Of a DNA stretch of 64,000 nucleotides, positions 39,781 through 61,953 are shown piece after piece. The stretch spans positions 13,196,001 to 13,260,000 of the forward strand of contig NC_061772.1 of NCBI RefSeq assembly GCF_022458985.1, in the 5' to 3' direction. The position numbers and the translations under genes are program-made. The notes under the pieces were generated by a model that did not search any database, was not told the origin of the DNA, and saw only the letters and a list, made by a program, of their open reading frames with translations. Each line of letters opens with the position of its first letter. Positions within the stretch are counted from its first letter, which is position 1. This DNA is from Mugil cephalus. Lineage: Eukaryota > Chordata > Actinopteri > Mugiliformes > Mugilidae.

Positions 39781-41687
39781 CTAGCGCACCAGGAGGAAGG
39801 TGAGTCCGGCGAGGCCGACACCGGCGGCAGCGAACAGCGCCGTCTTCATGGACGAGTCCTGACTCACCTCTCGGGCGTTGAGGGAGAACTTGCAGAAGCC
39901 TTCCTGCAGAAAAACAGAGAGAGAGAAGAAAATGTCAAGGGCCTGAAACTTTTTTGTTTACTAGCACGAGGGAATATTCAACTGCCGCTTCAGTTCTCCC
40001 TCCATAAACAGTTTTACAAAACAAAACTGCATGAATTAGCTGCCACAATGACAGCGGCTGGTGGCAATTATCAGCCATGTGTTGAAAGATATGTCACATT
40101 CTCCAACAGTCACTATAAATATGTAAAAATTGCACATTTGCACTTCAGACTATGTGCAACATTTGACATGTCCTGACAGCACAGCACAGCACAGCACTTC
40201 TTCACAGTTAAAAAAACAAAAACCCATAATGGTGTAAAAGTGTCAACTAGAAGAAGCCAGACAGCATTCATGAACCGACACTGGATTTATCTGTTCTAGG
40301 AACTACCAACGGGGGTAAATCCCGCTGGTAGTTCAGCTGCTCTTCACTATTGTGTTTCCAGACTGAGGCCCCACGTTGGACCAGTGAGTGCACCTGCTCT
40401 CAGCTCCAGGTGTGCTCACGACTTGCTTTACGGCTCGCGTGTTTTTCTGGTCATACCACACTAAACTTTCAGTGCTGCTAATGCCAAATACAACACGCTG
40501 CAGCGCTGACTGTTACTACAAAGTCCATCTGGCAGGGTTGGTTACGTGTCTGTTGAAACCAGCTGCCAGCTGAGGGAAGGAGGGGTGAGTCCGCCTGTGT
40601 GTTTATGTGGGTGTTGGGCGAGACCATTCATAGAGGCAGACGTTCAGCTGATGTTTGGCTCGTTGGAGCTTTCTGGGACGTCACCCTGAACGCATCTCAA
40701 CACTCCTCGCGAGTTTCTTTCCAGTAAATAGCCGGCACCGGCCCCTTTTTAAAAACAGTCTTCGCCAGCCGCCGACAATTAAACATGTCAAACAATGAGA
40801 AAAAGAAAAAAACGATGATCAAAAGCCCAGCAGAGCCTGATCAAGGCCACGGTGACGTCTTCTTGCTGTAGCACACGGTACATTCCTCATAATCTTGCCT
40901 ATCACATTATCTACGACTCACTTCCTTATCATGCTTATCGCGGCGCAAAAAAAATAAAATAAAATAAAAACACCTACAGAAAAAATATCCCCGGCTTAGG
41001 CCATAAACACAAGTAAGAAAAAAGAAGAAAAAAACAGGATCAAAACAATCTAGGTGGTTTCCAACGGTAATATTTTATGAAATATGCTTTCGTTTTTAAA
41101 AGGTACTGGCTCCCTGCCCCGGATACACTCAAAATACCTCTCTTATCTACTCGTGTGGTGCTGACTCCAATCAGCTACACAGCAGCCTGACTCAGTCACA
41201 GGACAGACACGTTGTCTCAACCTACCCATCCGCCATTCTCCAGCAGCCAGTCTTTCTTCTCCTCCGCCAGGTAACGAGCTATGGTCTCCGCTAGTTGTCT
41301 GCAGGTGACAGACCCGTGTCCCAGTTCCTGCTGCGTCCTAGAGTCCAGCCCCGGCTTCGAATCGTTCTGCTCCTGCAGCAGTCTGGCCAGCACCCCAGCG
41401 AAGGTGAAAAGGGAAACAACCCTCCCCCAGTTCAAGTGTCCGTCGCCCACCAGCTCCTCCATCACCTTCCTGAGGCTGGAGCAGAGGTCCGGCCTGCACT
41501 GCCTCAGGAAGGTCTGGGCCAGGGAGTTGAAATGAGCCTGGTGGTGCTTCTCCATGTCCCTGGCTAGGCGTCTCATGGCAGCTGCTGACTCGCTGGGAGG
41601 TGGAGGGGCTGGACGTGGGCTTGAGCAGCATTGGGACAGGTAATGCTCTGCCAGAGCCAGGGTCTCTTTCGACAGCCCACAGGACAT
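39781..41687 (-). CDS. bcl2l10: BCL2L10 (Bcl-2-like protein 10 / Nrz), apoptosis regulator
   Basis: Two minus-strand exons, 41226-41687 (ATG at 41,687) and 39781-39903, give 194 aa. The protein belongs to the Bcl-2 family. It acts at mitochondrial and ER membranes, and the zebrafish orthologue Nrz controls ER calcium release and early morphogenesis. Visible parts are an N-terminal BH4-like region (LAEHYLSQC), a BH1 block around NWGRVVSLFTFAGVLARLL, a BH2 block WLLENGGW joined across the intron to EGFCKF, and a C-terminal membrane anchor ALFAAAGVGLAGLTFLLV before the stop. The BH3 region near MRRLARDMEKHH is weakly conserved. Linkage to GNB5 matches human 15q21. The intron splits BH2 at the W/E junction, a position common to the Bcl-2 family. 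Confidence 0.92.
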
Positions 41688-42808
41688 TTTCTATTGGGGG
41701 GGAAAGGAAAGGATTCAGTTAAACGCTAAATACGAACGTCTGACAAGTCAGGATCAACACTGCTTTAAATAACAACAAATAAAGTTGGCAGAACAAAAAA
41801 GGAACCGATTTAATGACGATACTTGATAGAAAAAAAAAAAAGAAAGTGAAACAAAGGCAACTAAACTTAGTGGGTTTCTAAAATATGTTTTGCCACAAAC
41901 CAAAGTAACTTGTGTGTCTGTGTGTGTATGCGTGTGTGTTTAAATATATCATAGTACACGATATTTGAATCAGTAAATTAAAAGTATTAAATCAGCAGGT
42001 TGTTGTCAGATATATGATACATTTACAAACGCCCAAAAAAGGACAATTAGTACACAAGGAAGCGTCACCAAATCATTTAATTTGTTTTGAACTAAATTTA
42101 GAATAATACAAAAAGACATGTTGATAATTTCATATTACTGGTGACAAAAAACAAAAACAAAACAAAAACAAAACTCTGCAGTCAGTTGACTAATGCTTTA
42201 ATCTTTAAACCACCTCCGGCACCGTCATTCAATTAATTACGGAAGCTACGAGACCGGTTAGCGCGAGCTTTGCCCACGTCAATGGAACCGCAGTTTTAAC
42301 AGTAGTATTACAGGTCAACTCCGGTTTGTCTCGTTTGACAAATAAAATAACTATAAATGGTCAAATGCAGGAACCTAAAAGGAGCAATTTGACATGTGTT
42401 AGCGCCGTCCGCTGGTGGCGTAACGACGAAGCTAGCTGTAGCTAAATGAACGAATATCTGGTCCCGGTTAAGTGAATGACGCGGACGCGGTCTCGATGCG
42501 CACACTTTTAACTTAAACGGAGAGCTACAAACAGCAGCTTGTGTCGTTTATCCGAGGGTGAGTGTGTAATTATCCGTGTTGTCAGCCGGTTTACCCCCGG
42601 CTAGCTAACCCCCGCTAACTACCGGAGCCATGGAGGACACAAAGGACCCAGGTCCTCCCCGGTCTACCCTGATCTAAGAGACGCAAACGCCGCTCCACAC
42701 CTCCACTCACAAACACCCCGGCGAGGATACGCTTCTCAGTGTACAAAATGAGACATTTACAAGTGGCTAAAACGCGTTTTTTAGTGTGTAGAATGAACAA
42801 AAGCTTAC

Positions 42809-42935
42809 CCTCCCAGCGATATCAGACTGCTCTCTGCACACACAGACGGCGCAAGGACGGAAGAAAGGAAAGAAGGAAGGAGGACCTCGGTGCGTCGCCC
42901 TCAGCCGCTCTGTCATCTGTGTAACTCCGCCTCTT
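42809..42935 (-). promoter_or_regulatory. bcl2l10: BCL2L10 non-coding first exon and promoter region
   Basis: On the minus strand a GGTAAGC donor follows GATATCGCTGGGAG at 42,809. The coding exon has a pyrimidine-rich CCCCCCAATAG acceptor just before its ATG. A 5'UTR exon joined over about 1.1 kb is therefore likely. The neighbouring 42,230-42,720 interval is also CpG-rich. The transcription start is not defined. Confidence 0.5.
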
Positions 42936-43279
42936 ACTGGTTTTTATATGCGCAGAGTTTCCATTAAAAAAAACCCGCAAAAACTCCGTTACATTATGGT
43001 ACTAGATGGAAATAGGCACACACCGGTAATATATGGCCTTATATGCACAAAGGCTAGGCTTCCTGTGATAGTAAAATTAGTTTTTTTTTTTTAATGTATT
43101 TAGCTTTTCATGTTGGCTATTAATATTGTAAAAGCTGCGCAATATTTCCTATACGGCATTACATATTTAATAATATAGATTTTACAGTTACCTTATCTTC
43201 CATTACAGCTGAAAACAACACACTGTTGTATTTATTTGTAATTTCGTGGGATGAATCCTACGTGAATCCCACAGCTCTT

Positions 43280-43322
<43 letters not shown>

Positions 43323-43990
43323 GATTTGATCTCATTCATCACCGAAAAGTCTGTCCCCTCATTGTGACATAATAAAATACATGCTACAGATCAGTAGCCA
43401 GCACGAGGAAGTGAAATGTGCAGGGAAATGTGTTTTAGATGAAAGGAAGTGAGGCCTAATCCGATTATATTTTGGGTTTTTTTTTCTGTGTAGCAATACC
43501 TGACTGTACTCTCTTCCCCCTTTCCCCACTTTCTCCTTCTCTACTTGGGGTTTCCCTCGTGAGATTCAATTTCAGACCATAACAAGTCACGCGGAAAACT
43601 TTTTCCTTCAAATTCCCAGATCATAAACATTAATACGTTTACAGAATTGCACCTACAACGTCGACATGTATTCCATCATGTTTTAGGCAGGTCAATGCAG
43701 TAGCTCCTGTAGAGTAGAGAACGGAACACATTTTCTGTGTAGTGAACAGATGACGAACAGATCATGAATCTTCTCAGGAGATGTTTTCTGATAAGCAATG
43801 TGACGATGTGGATACACACCACTGACCTTTGGCCACTGCACAGAAAAAGAAGACGTGTCAGACAGAGAATAACTGATAAATAATGTTTTGAGGACATTGA
43901 CTAGACAAACAGTAGCATGAAAACAAAAAACAACGAAACATCTTTTCACACTCATACTGTTTGTTTTCATTTCCATGCAACTGATGGTGT
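42936..43990. other. Spacer between BCL2L10 and GNB5
   Basis: No gene is recognised. It includes a 40-base T run at 43,281-43,320 and AT-rich DNA. Both neighbouring genes are on the minus strand, so this is the BCL2L10 upstream region meeting the distal GNB5 3'UTR, whose end is not certain. Confidence 0.45.
43281..43320. repeat. Poly(T) tract
   Basis: An uninterrupted 40-base T homopolymer. It could be the A-tail of a minus-strand retroposed copy, but no recognisable body precedes it. Confidence 0.95.
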
Positions 43991-45321
43991 CTCACTGTTG
44001 GTCTTTTGTTTGCGTAGTCCATTAAATTAAAAATCTTTATTCATGTTTCTAGTAGTGTGGTGCAAAAAAGCAATGCAGATATTATTATTAAAAAAAAAAA
44101 CAAAAAAAAAACAAGTTCTGAACTTGTAAAAATATTTTCACATCATTGAGAGATAAATAGAAACTAGTGGACACCTGGAAAGGTTAAAAAAACACATCCA
44201 CAAAAGTGAAACACACGTGGTTTGTCAAACAGGAGAGAACATGCATAAACGTCTAGAAATATTTGTTTATGTCTGACGTTGCGATTGTGACTGCAGTGTA
44301 ATGCCCCCTAGTGCCAAGTCTAACCAGCAACAAATGGCACTTTCACTTTCGTGTACAGGTTTACAACGAGACTCTGGGGATTTACGAAATGCTTCAATGA
44401 TTTGCCAATCACAAGATTGTAATGAAAGAATCTTCAGGCCACAAGCTACTTCCATTTCTCCTCTAAATAGAAAAGGAGAAATGAAAATTACAGCCACTGA
44501 GAGTGAATGCAGGCGATCCTAGTGAATGAGCCTTAGGAGGCTCAGCCAATTAAAATATGAAGAACGTCACATCCTAAATGGTTCATTCAGGGACACATCC
44601 AACAAACTACACTTGCACACGAGAGTCCTGACTCAGGCCAAAAATCTATGAATTAAAAGGAGAGAGAACATCTTGTGTGTGAAGTAGCGGCCTTGGATGA
44701 AGTGACATACAAGTAAAGCAAAACAAAAAATACTGAAAATCTTTATTTTATTTACAGGACGTTGACCTAAACTGTTGAGATTTACATAATTTGAAATAAG
44801 AAAACAATGAAAGTTGTCCTTTTTTGGATAATCATGACACGTCATGTCAGAGTGGCATCACAGTAATGACAACAACAGAGTGGAAACCTACAGCGTGGCT
44901 CTGGACAGGCATGGTGCTCTCAGGACAGGTGACAGCCAACTGATACTGGTACATAAATTTACAATCAGTGAAACTGTCTGTAGTGCTACTTGGCATTTTA
45001 GTCATGCTGATGAGTTCTACAGTCTAGTCGTTTTGGCTCTTTACACAGATCATTATTGCCTAACTAAATAAGTACTAACATATAATTACATAATATCAGT
45101 CGTCAAGCTAACGGTAGCAAAGACTGGGAATCCACACGGTGTGTTTAAATGAATTCTCACTCTATAATTATGACACAATAAAATATATTCATTCAGATTT
45201 GTTGTTGCTTGTGTGTTTGAAGGTTGTACGAACACACTCTTGCAGTAGTTTTGATTTCAGACAGTGATGTGCAATGCTGGCCGACACATATCGTTGCCGT
45301 CCTCACTGGTGCCAAATGACT

Positions 45322-54112
<8,791 letters not shown>

Positions 54113-54908
54113 GGCTGCAGAAGATCACCGAGCACGCCTGTGGGAAACCAACACTGAGATGAGTTCAATCACAGTTGATAGTTCTGCTCGCTCTGACCAC
54201 TCTGTATTTGTGTGTATATGTGTGTGCGTGCGTGTGTGTGTGTATGTGTGTGTGCGCTATACAGGAGATAAGTAGTTGGTAATCTACTCCTGACTGATCC
54301 TTCTCTGAGCTGCAGAGAGGAGAGCAGCTATTCTGGGAGCTGCACACATCAGTAAACACTCAGCGCATTGATAAAGGACTTCTAAATTACCACTAGATGT
54401 TGTTAGTCATATCACAATTATACAATCTGTCACTGTACTGTAACTTTACTTGTAGCAGTAAGTTGTTCCTTAACTGCAAACACTGTCTCCACTTTACTAA
54501 TATGTTCTATGTGTACTTGCTTGATATGTGTACTTGCCTTCGCTTTATTTCATTATGCTTTTAAAAACATGATGAGAAACAACATCTTCAAATTCAATTC
54601 CTTACATTTGTCATCTGCCACTGATACTATTAGCACATAGTGTATGCAGTTCATGTACACCATAGAATATTGTCATATTATGGGATTACATAAGTTTACA
54701 CACAAGCTTGTCATTACTTGTTTTTAAAGAAGTTACACTGGGCATGAGCAAAAATAAAAAGAGCACTATCAAATGCATTTCTATCTATTTTTAAGTTTCC
54801 ATTAAGGTATTTCATCACAATATATTCTATAAAATACAGAGACACTGAATACAATCAGCTTCCACATAATTATTTCTGTCACATAATAAACTAAACGACA
54901 AGTCTTAC

Positions 54909-55070
54909 CTGACAAGAGAGTTTTTGCCTTCGTACGGCTGGTATTCGTCCCTGGAGATCTAAGTTTTTCCCAGTGAAGAGGATTGACGGTGAGGGACAGA
55001 GGAGGGAACAATAAGCTTCTTAGTGAAGTGTTTAAGCTGTGATTCTGCTCTGCTTTTACCTCCATGCTTC
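54909..55070 (-). other. gnb5: Likely non-coding 5' exon of GNB5 long form
   Basis: A consensus donor (TTGTCAG|GTAAGA on the minus strand) ends at 54,909. The next exon downstream has an acceptor but its coding starts 25 nt in, so an upstream leader exon is needed. The 5' boundary is not visible. Confidence 0.45.
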
Positions 55071-55662
55071 AGTGTTACCTGCCTGCAGACCTGAAGGGGT
55101 CATTTTACTGTGTAATCCAATGCACTGGGATGCATAATGCAACATTACTCTACATGCAGTCCTCCTCCTAATATAGAAGGTAATTGTAAAATCTGATTAA
55201 AATGTTTGATTATCCCCTTTTTGTACAAGGAGGCATGTTTGTGTTTAAAAATAGTTTTGTAATACCTGCGTTAAAGACATAATTTTCTGCCCCTTATTCT
55301 AATAAAAGCAGTTCCTAACATTACCTTTATGAGTATTTCAACAATTAACACGTTGAATACTGGCTGTATGCTTCCTTTTTATCCATCATCAATACTCTCA
55401 TCAGTGCTCTGGTCTGTACCATGTTGTCTATATGCTGCATGTGTGCTTTATCCAGATGGACGTATGGATTTATATGCTTCTTTTTGATTCTCTCTTCCCC
55501 TCTTTTCTGTCTCCACCCGGCCGACCCCGATCAGGTGAGCGTCCCGCATAGGCTGTATATAAAAAAAGGTTATCCCACATGATGGTTAAATGTGTTCTGC
55601 TCGAGGGTTAGTCTTGTTAAAAGCACTAGCTCCCAGGGTCTTACGACAATGTCAGTTGACAC

Positions 55663-56061
55663 TAGGGGTGGGAAAAAATATCAGTATGGCAATATATTGA
55701 GATATATTTTCTTCAGATACAATATAAATTTTGAATGTCTTAATATCAATTTTAAAAGAAACAGAAAAAGTCATGTGAACGACTTCCACACCTCCACCAC
55801 CACTTTTCCGTATAAGTGGAATAAATTGGAAATAGATCATTTAGATTAATATAGTTTTTTGACTCAATTTGTTCAATGAATTATCACAGTCATCTGATGC
55901 ACATATATACAATGTGTATTTTAAGCTGCATTTAAAATTTCTCAGTGAACTACGTAGAATACTGCAATATATCACAATATCATAATATTGCAATTTTGTA
56001 TGGTATCGTGACTTAAGTATTGCGATACGTATCGTATCGTGAAAGTCAACACCCACCCCTG
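55663..56061. mobile_element. hAT-type MITE with 8-bp target duplication
   Basis: The left end is TAGGGGTGGG and the right end CCCACCCCTG (CAGGGGTGGG on the reverse strand). The flanks are GTTGACAC and GTTGATAC, an 8-bp target duplication with one mismatch. Internal sequence is rich in short palindromes (GATACGTATCGTATCG). At 399 bp with no reading frame, it is a non-autonomous element. It lies upstream of GNB5 on the MYO5A side. Confidence 0.75.
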
Positions 56062-59000
56062 GTTGATACCGACACTGTAAAAATAAAAATGAATTTAAAG
56101 TGAACAAACAAAAAATCTCCCACAGACAATCAGACAGTGCTGAATTCTTTTATTTTACTTTTACAGATTTGACAGTTTATTCCAAGTTTCTTAACGGTGA
56201 ACACATTCACTATAAGCACAGCTACCAGAAACTACAAACAGTCCAGTTCGTCAAATGTACACATGGGTTCAGAGAGGAAACATGCGGTACTGGCTTCAGC
56301 ATGTTCAATACCGCAACAGCTGGGGTGATGATAGATCTTCTCTCTATTTTTTTTTTCTTTTTAAGATTTTATTTGTATCTTTAAAATGGCACAATTAATG
56401 CTAGTGCTGATAAGAACAATGGTAATTTATAATGTCTACGTCATATCATACAACCAACTCTCTCCTTAATGCAAAAACGCAGAGTGAAGGAATGACTTTT
56501 TTCTCCCGTTTGAGAGCCGAAGAGAAGCCTGAAGGAATGAGGCGCTGCAGCAGCTCTGCTCAGCATAAATCAATGAATGAATATGTTTCCTTTCTCCTCT
56601 GAAACCAGGCTGACCTTTACCACGCTTCAGTGTGTGTTCTTACGTGCGGCTTGCATGAGTTGGTAATAAAACAGCAAGAAAAGTTGCTGCTTCAGAAACG
56701 GTCACAGGGGAATGTGCCAGAGGAAGCTTAACGTGCTACGCTCATGTCAAAAAGGCGACGGGAATATAAGGGATGCACGCGGCTTAAGTGTGAAGGATTT
56801 CTTTTTAGCAGTCCATACCCATCTATTATTTATCAAACCTCCTCTGCGGCGTTGAAAAAGTGCATTCTGGCTGACGGATAAACAGCGCAACCCATCTGTG
56901 ACACTGGACAAAATAATAATAATAATAATGATAAAAAAAAAAACAAACAAAAAAAACGATCACACTGAAATAATTTCTAATCACAGTGGAAAACAAACAC
57001 TGCACTGACAGAACACATCAATGTCACAATGTCGATCATGTACGTAAGTCATTCAGAGAGCAAGTAATCCAGATAAGGCTTTGTCTACGATGTGCAGCTA
57101 AAATCATGACATTTTGAAACATTCATATGGTTGACTAATTCCTTCGGTTACCGTCGTTCTTGGTACAACTAGCGGATATGTTCTCTTTACACAAGCCACA
57201 CGTTCCACTTCCTACAAATCCAAACAACTCAGCGGAAGGCCGACTGATAAAATGTGGTCCCAATGAGAGTAGACGGATGTCAAATTATTTTTAGGTGCAA
57301 CACAAAACGACTAACCTGTTAAGACTTAAGCTTCAAAGATTAAATCAGAATAGTTACAGGGTCTAGTTCTGAATCATAATTTCAGTCTGGGAGAACAAAC
57401 TACTCCGTCATAGTAAAATATCTTCTTGAAAGGCAAAATAAGGTTCATGTGAGGGCAAATGAGGCTGACTGTTAATACTAACGGCACAACAACAAGTAAA
57501 CCAAAAGTGCTAAACAGGAGGCAGCAAGGACAACGGTGAAAGGAGGCCAAAGGACGTCCGTGCACAACATGGGCTGATCACCTCTTCCAACAAGTCTCAA
57601 CTGAATAGAGGTTTCTCTTTATTAACAAAAAACAAAACAGGAACGTGCAGATTCATTTCTGTAAATGGCTGTTGAAGCCAAACCCATGCAGGCCAGATGT
57701 GGGCAGGAGCACGGGGCATGCTTTATCGTGTGTACAAAGCTGCAGCTCTACTGGTTGACTACAGTCTATGAAATAAAGTATAACAACTAAAGTGCACAGA
57801 ACTTTTGTGTATGTGTTTTACGTTTCCACCTTGGTATAAACTCTCAAAGATCGGGTAAATTAGTTCACTGCATGAAAAAGCAATGGCTGCTTGTACAAAA
57901 GGGACTGTACAAGAGCCTCCTCCACTCCAATCCAGTCGGTGGCGGTAATGCAAAATACCAGATAACGACAAGGCCGCCACATAAAGTAAGCATCAATAAG
58001 CACAGAGGAGATTCAAGTCATGCAGCTGTAGATTGTAATTTACTGTTTACTGCTTTGTAGATGAGGTCACAGAGTCGAAGCTGGAGAAGAGACCAGCAAA
58101 GAAGATTCAAAATGCCCCAAAAATGCTAAACTTTAAGTAACAGATTTGACAAACTATTGTGGAGAATGAGCGAGAACAAATCAGAAATGTTCCTGGACTT
58201 TTAAAAAGCATCCCCCCCTCCTACTTTTCCAGCGATTTAGAGTCTGGCACCTATGGTGGAAACACACCAAGTACCTCCAAAGGTCCCCAGTCAAATGCAA
58301 CTTAGTGTGGTTTTTAGTTAACAATAAGCCCATGTTGTGCTTTCTTGAAGGCGTGGGGTGGACAGGCCCGGAGAAATGAGAGGAGCACATCGGAGAAAAG
58401 CAAAAATCTGAACAGATTTGAGGCAAACTCCACTGAACCAACATGAGAAACGGCTTACCAGTTCATTCTGCTCAGTAATACATGGCTTTACGATACATAT
58501 AAGAAAATGACAATACTGAAATAAATAATTACACAATGATAATAAAACATTTCTTCAAGGCTCCGACTAGAGGGCACGAGTACAGAGGAAAGAAAGCTGA
58601 GCGTACTGTGGAGTAGGTACGTGAGTGTTCGCTGTGTTCATGTATGATTAAATATCTCCTGCGACGCTCCGGTCACAGCTGTAAACGGTGAAACTGTAGC
58701 AGAGTTTGACCCCCCCCCCCAAACCTCTTCTCACTTGAAACCTGTGCTACACTTCATCTGCCAGAAATGCACTGAACCTGACACTTCTCAACGAATAATA
58801 ATCACAACAGCCGGCGCTCATTAAACGACACGATTTACCTGATACTGACATGAAGAGCCTACAAACGCAACTGAAACTGTCTTTACAAAGCTGCTGGAGA
58901 ATCGGTGGCTTCATCCGTCACTTGAGATGTTTTTTATTTTTTTGTTTTTTTCCTGCAGCAAGAAAGCTTCTAGTCTGAGAAAGGGCGGGCGGAGATGCAG

Positions 59001-59577
59001 GTAGGTGCAATAAATAAAATACAGGATATATATTATTCATATTTATATATATTTATATATGTATAAATAATATAGTACAGACGATGAGTTGTGTCTTGGC
59101 TTGACTCTGTTTAGAGAATAACATGGCAACAGATCAGGAGACTGGGTGAGAGAGAGCTAACGTTTGCAACACTCGACCGTCTTCGTACTAGGACTCACCC
59201 GACGTATCAATCCTCGCTGTGAGGTGTCACCCTTCAGGCCTGCTCTTGTGTATCTGTGCGTACATTCTCACTGGAGAAGAAGACGATAACAACAACTACC
59301 TTAACCATGACTAGAACCACAGGCACAGGGAGGGGGGGAGAGGGGGGCTGATCAGGGTCGTGGCCAGCGGGGGGACAGACCCAGGTGTCGACCCAGGGAG
59401 CACGTGTACTGCACCTGGTCCTGTGGCTTCTCTAAGAGTTGCGCATTTATACAAGCGGCGGATGGATGCTGGCGGGTGTGTGAAAGAGAGGAGGTGCACA
59501 TGGGTCGAGTCGTGCATGTGGATGAAAGTAACTGTACAGATGTGACGCTCAGCATGTGTTTTAATCCTGCATGTCTT

Positions 59578-59616
<39 letters not shown>

Positions 59617-59821
59617 GTATTTCATAACAAACATATTGGTGAACATTTTTCAATGATTTGTGTTGGACATGATTTGTTTAAATTGTGTCGGTTTTGGAGT
59701 GAGGCTCCGGATATGTACTTATTTCTACTGTGGGCCAGTGAGTGTCACGTGACTTGCAATTCCAGCTGTAGCCACTAAGACAAAATCGCAGCAGGGCTCA
59801 GAGACGTCCCGTGGGCTCGGT
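56062..59821 (-). other. myo5a: MYO5A 3'UTR and downstream sequence
   Basis: No coding similarity is seen on either strand. Several minus-strand poly(A) signals are possible (plus-strand TTTATT near 58,932, 57,617 and 56,150), so the transcript end is undetermined. Mammalian MYO5A also has a long 3'UTR. A C run (about 58,709-58,720) and AT runs near 59,025-59,072 are present. Confidence 0.5.
59581..59614. repeat. (GT)n microsatellite
   Basis: About 34 bases of alternating GT in the MYO5A 3'UTR. Confidence 0.9.
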
Positions 59822-61953
59822 TTAGACTCTGGTGAGGAACCCCAAGTTGAGAGAGCTGGGGATCTGGATGGTTTCCAGGGCGAGTGAGGAAGGATTAAAC
59901 GGGAAGGTGACTGGATAGATCATCTTTGTGTCCATCAGCAACTGGGGACTCTCACAACGGTCTCGCAAGCGGGTCTGATAGGAGACAGAAAAAAAATGTC
60001 ATTGTCATCCACAAAAAATATAGGAAAATATATGGAATCCATATATATGGAAAAATATAGGACGAAACTACTGTAAGAGTGTTGCACTGCAGCAGTGTTT
60101 TTTTACACCAGGAAGGTTTTTGTTCAGATCTCTAGAGGCTTCGATATGTCTAAGTAAATAAATTACCTGTATGGTTCGTATGAATGCAACCGACACTCTC
60201 TCCTCAAACTCGTTGACCGGAGTGTAGAGGTTCAGGACCTTCACAATCTGAAGGAGACAAGACACAGAAATGTTTTTAGCTGGTAGCAGTAGTGCTGGAT
60301 TTTGAGAAGGAATCATAATAATACATAGCTCTTCAACAGGAGGTCAGCGACCCCTAGGGGATCCGCGGAGGTACTGCGGGGCAGGGTTGCAAAATATTTG
60401 GTTGACATTTTACATATATATATATTTTTTTTAATTTTCCCCCCAATTTTAAATTTCTTTAAAAACACATTAACATGAATCCATCATATTTTAGTAAAGG
60501 GATAAATGGAGGCATAAGACGTTGTCTTTCAGTCACCACTCCCTCATTCAGCAATACAGGAGCTTTCTCAACAGCACACAGTTCACACAGAGCGCCACAC
60601 TAAGCCTCCTATACACCGTAGGCTCTGCCCCTATGACTGCTGAGCCAATCACGAGGCCGCATATATCAGGTTATCCTCAACTGGCCTCTTCAGTCCCCAG
60701 GTGAACTGTCCCTACATTTAGCTACGGTTAAAGTTACAACTTCAGTCTGTCAATTATTTTCTTTAACCGTCAATTATATATACACACCAGTTAGGTTTGT
60801 TTATGTCAGGTGTGTCTATGTTTAAGGCAGCTGCACGGCCACCCTACTGTTGCACATGTTTGAAATGTAAAAAAAAAAAAAAAAAATGCATATTTGAATC
60901 TGTGTTTTATTTGAATTGCTTAATACTGGATGCAAAACCATGATAATTATGTACATGCAAATGCGTTTACCTGAGCAGTGGTGAGGGCCTGGCACATGGA
61001 GCAGATGGCCTCAGCGTCCTCGTCTGTCTTTTTCTTCACCTGCAGCAGCTGAGCGGCCTGGATCAGAGGCTCCAGAGTCTCTTTGGCTCCGCAGGTCATC
61101 AGACCTTTGTCTCTGAGCCACTCCTCCAGCTGGCTCACGTTGTACCTGCACACACACGCGCATCACGAGTCAGGTGTTCCCAAGAGGAAATCGAGCACAA
61201 TGAGCAGTGCTGTGTGTCCCGGAGCTCCTACCTGATCTGCATGCCTTTGCTCCAGGAGCACATGTCCTTGCGTAGCAGCAGGTTGTTGAGGGTGACGGCT
61301 CCGATGATGTAGAACTGCTGCTTCACCACCTGCTTGATGAGCTCCGGGTCGGTGCCGTGCTGACACATGGTGGAGTGGAAGGCGCTGAGCTGCCGCAGGA
61401 TGGAGTCAAGGGTGTAGGTGCCCTCGTCGGCGATGCTGGACGTCCGCTTACGGAGACCCGTGGGCTTCACCCCCGACACACCCTGGATGGTCTCGTGCTC
61501 CAACATGCCAGAGACTGCAGAGAGCGCACATCTTTAGCTACTGTATCAAGACAATTACACACAACACTGAACTCAGACATGCACACACACAAACCTATCA
61601 TGGGCTGGAGGATGTTCTCCATGCATTTGATGAGCTGCTGGTAGATCTGGATGGCCAGGTCACTGATCACCTGTCTGTATTCTGCCAGGTCGAAGTTGGA
61701 CAGCGAGTGCTCATTCTGCCTCTGCGTGTTGTGCTTCATGAAGGCCTGACACACAAAGACACGACAGAATTCAAATCGATTTTTAATTTCAGACGCAATG
61801 ACAGTAACACAATCAAAAATCAAGACAACAAAGTCGCTGTATGTGTTGGTCTCCTGGTTTCACCTCGTCTCCGCTGTATTGTTTCAGACAGTGCAGGAAG
61901 CGGCATGTGTTAGCCAGCCAGAAAGAGACCGTCTCAAAGTCATCTCCTCGTTT
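59822..61953 (-). CDS. myo5a: MYO5A, C-terminal globular tail (six last exons, partial)
   Basis: Myosin Va is a processive actin motor that carries melanosomes, vesicles and ER. This part is most of the cargo-binding globular tail (DIL domain). Minus-strand exons: 61864-61953, 61595-61745, 61232-61514, 60971-61145, 60167-60247, 59822-59974, all in phase and ending in TAA. The sequence runs [160 protein letters not shown] and LGFLTRV. These follow MYO5A rather than MYO5C or MYO5B. The motor, IQ and coiled-coil exons lie beyond the window. Confidence 0.93.
60330..60900. repeat. Probable interspersed repeat in MYO5A intron
   Basis: The block starting AGGAGGTCAGCGACCCCTAG and GGATCCGCGGAGGTACTGCG resembles a repeat scattered in fish genomes. 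It includes a short AT run and an A run near 60,870-60,886. Boundaries and class are uncertain. Confidence 0.4.
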
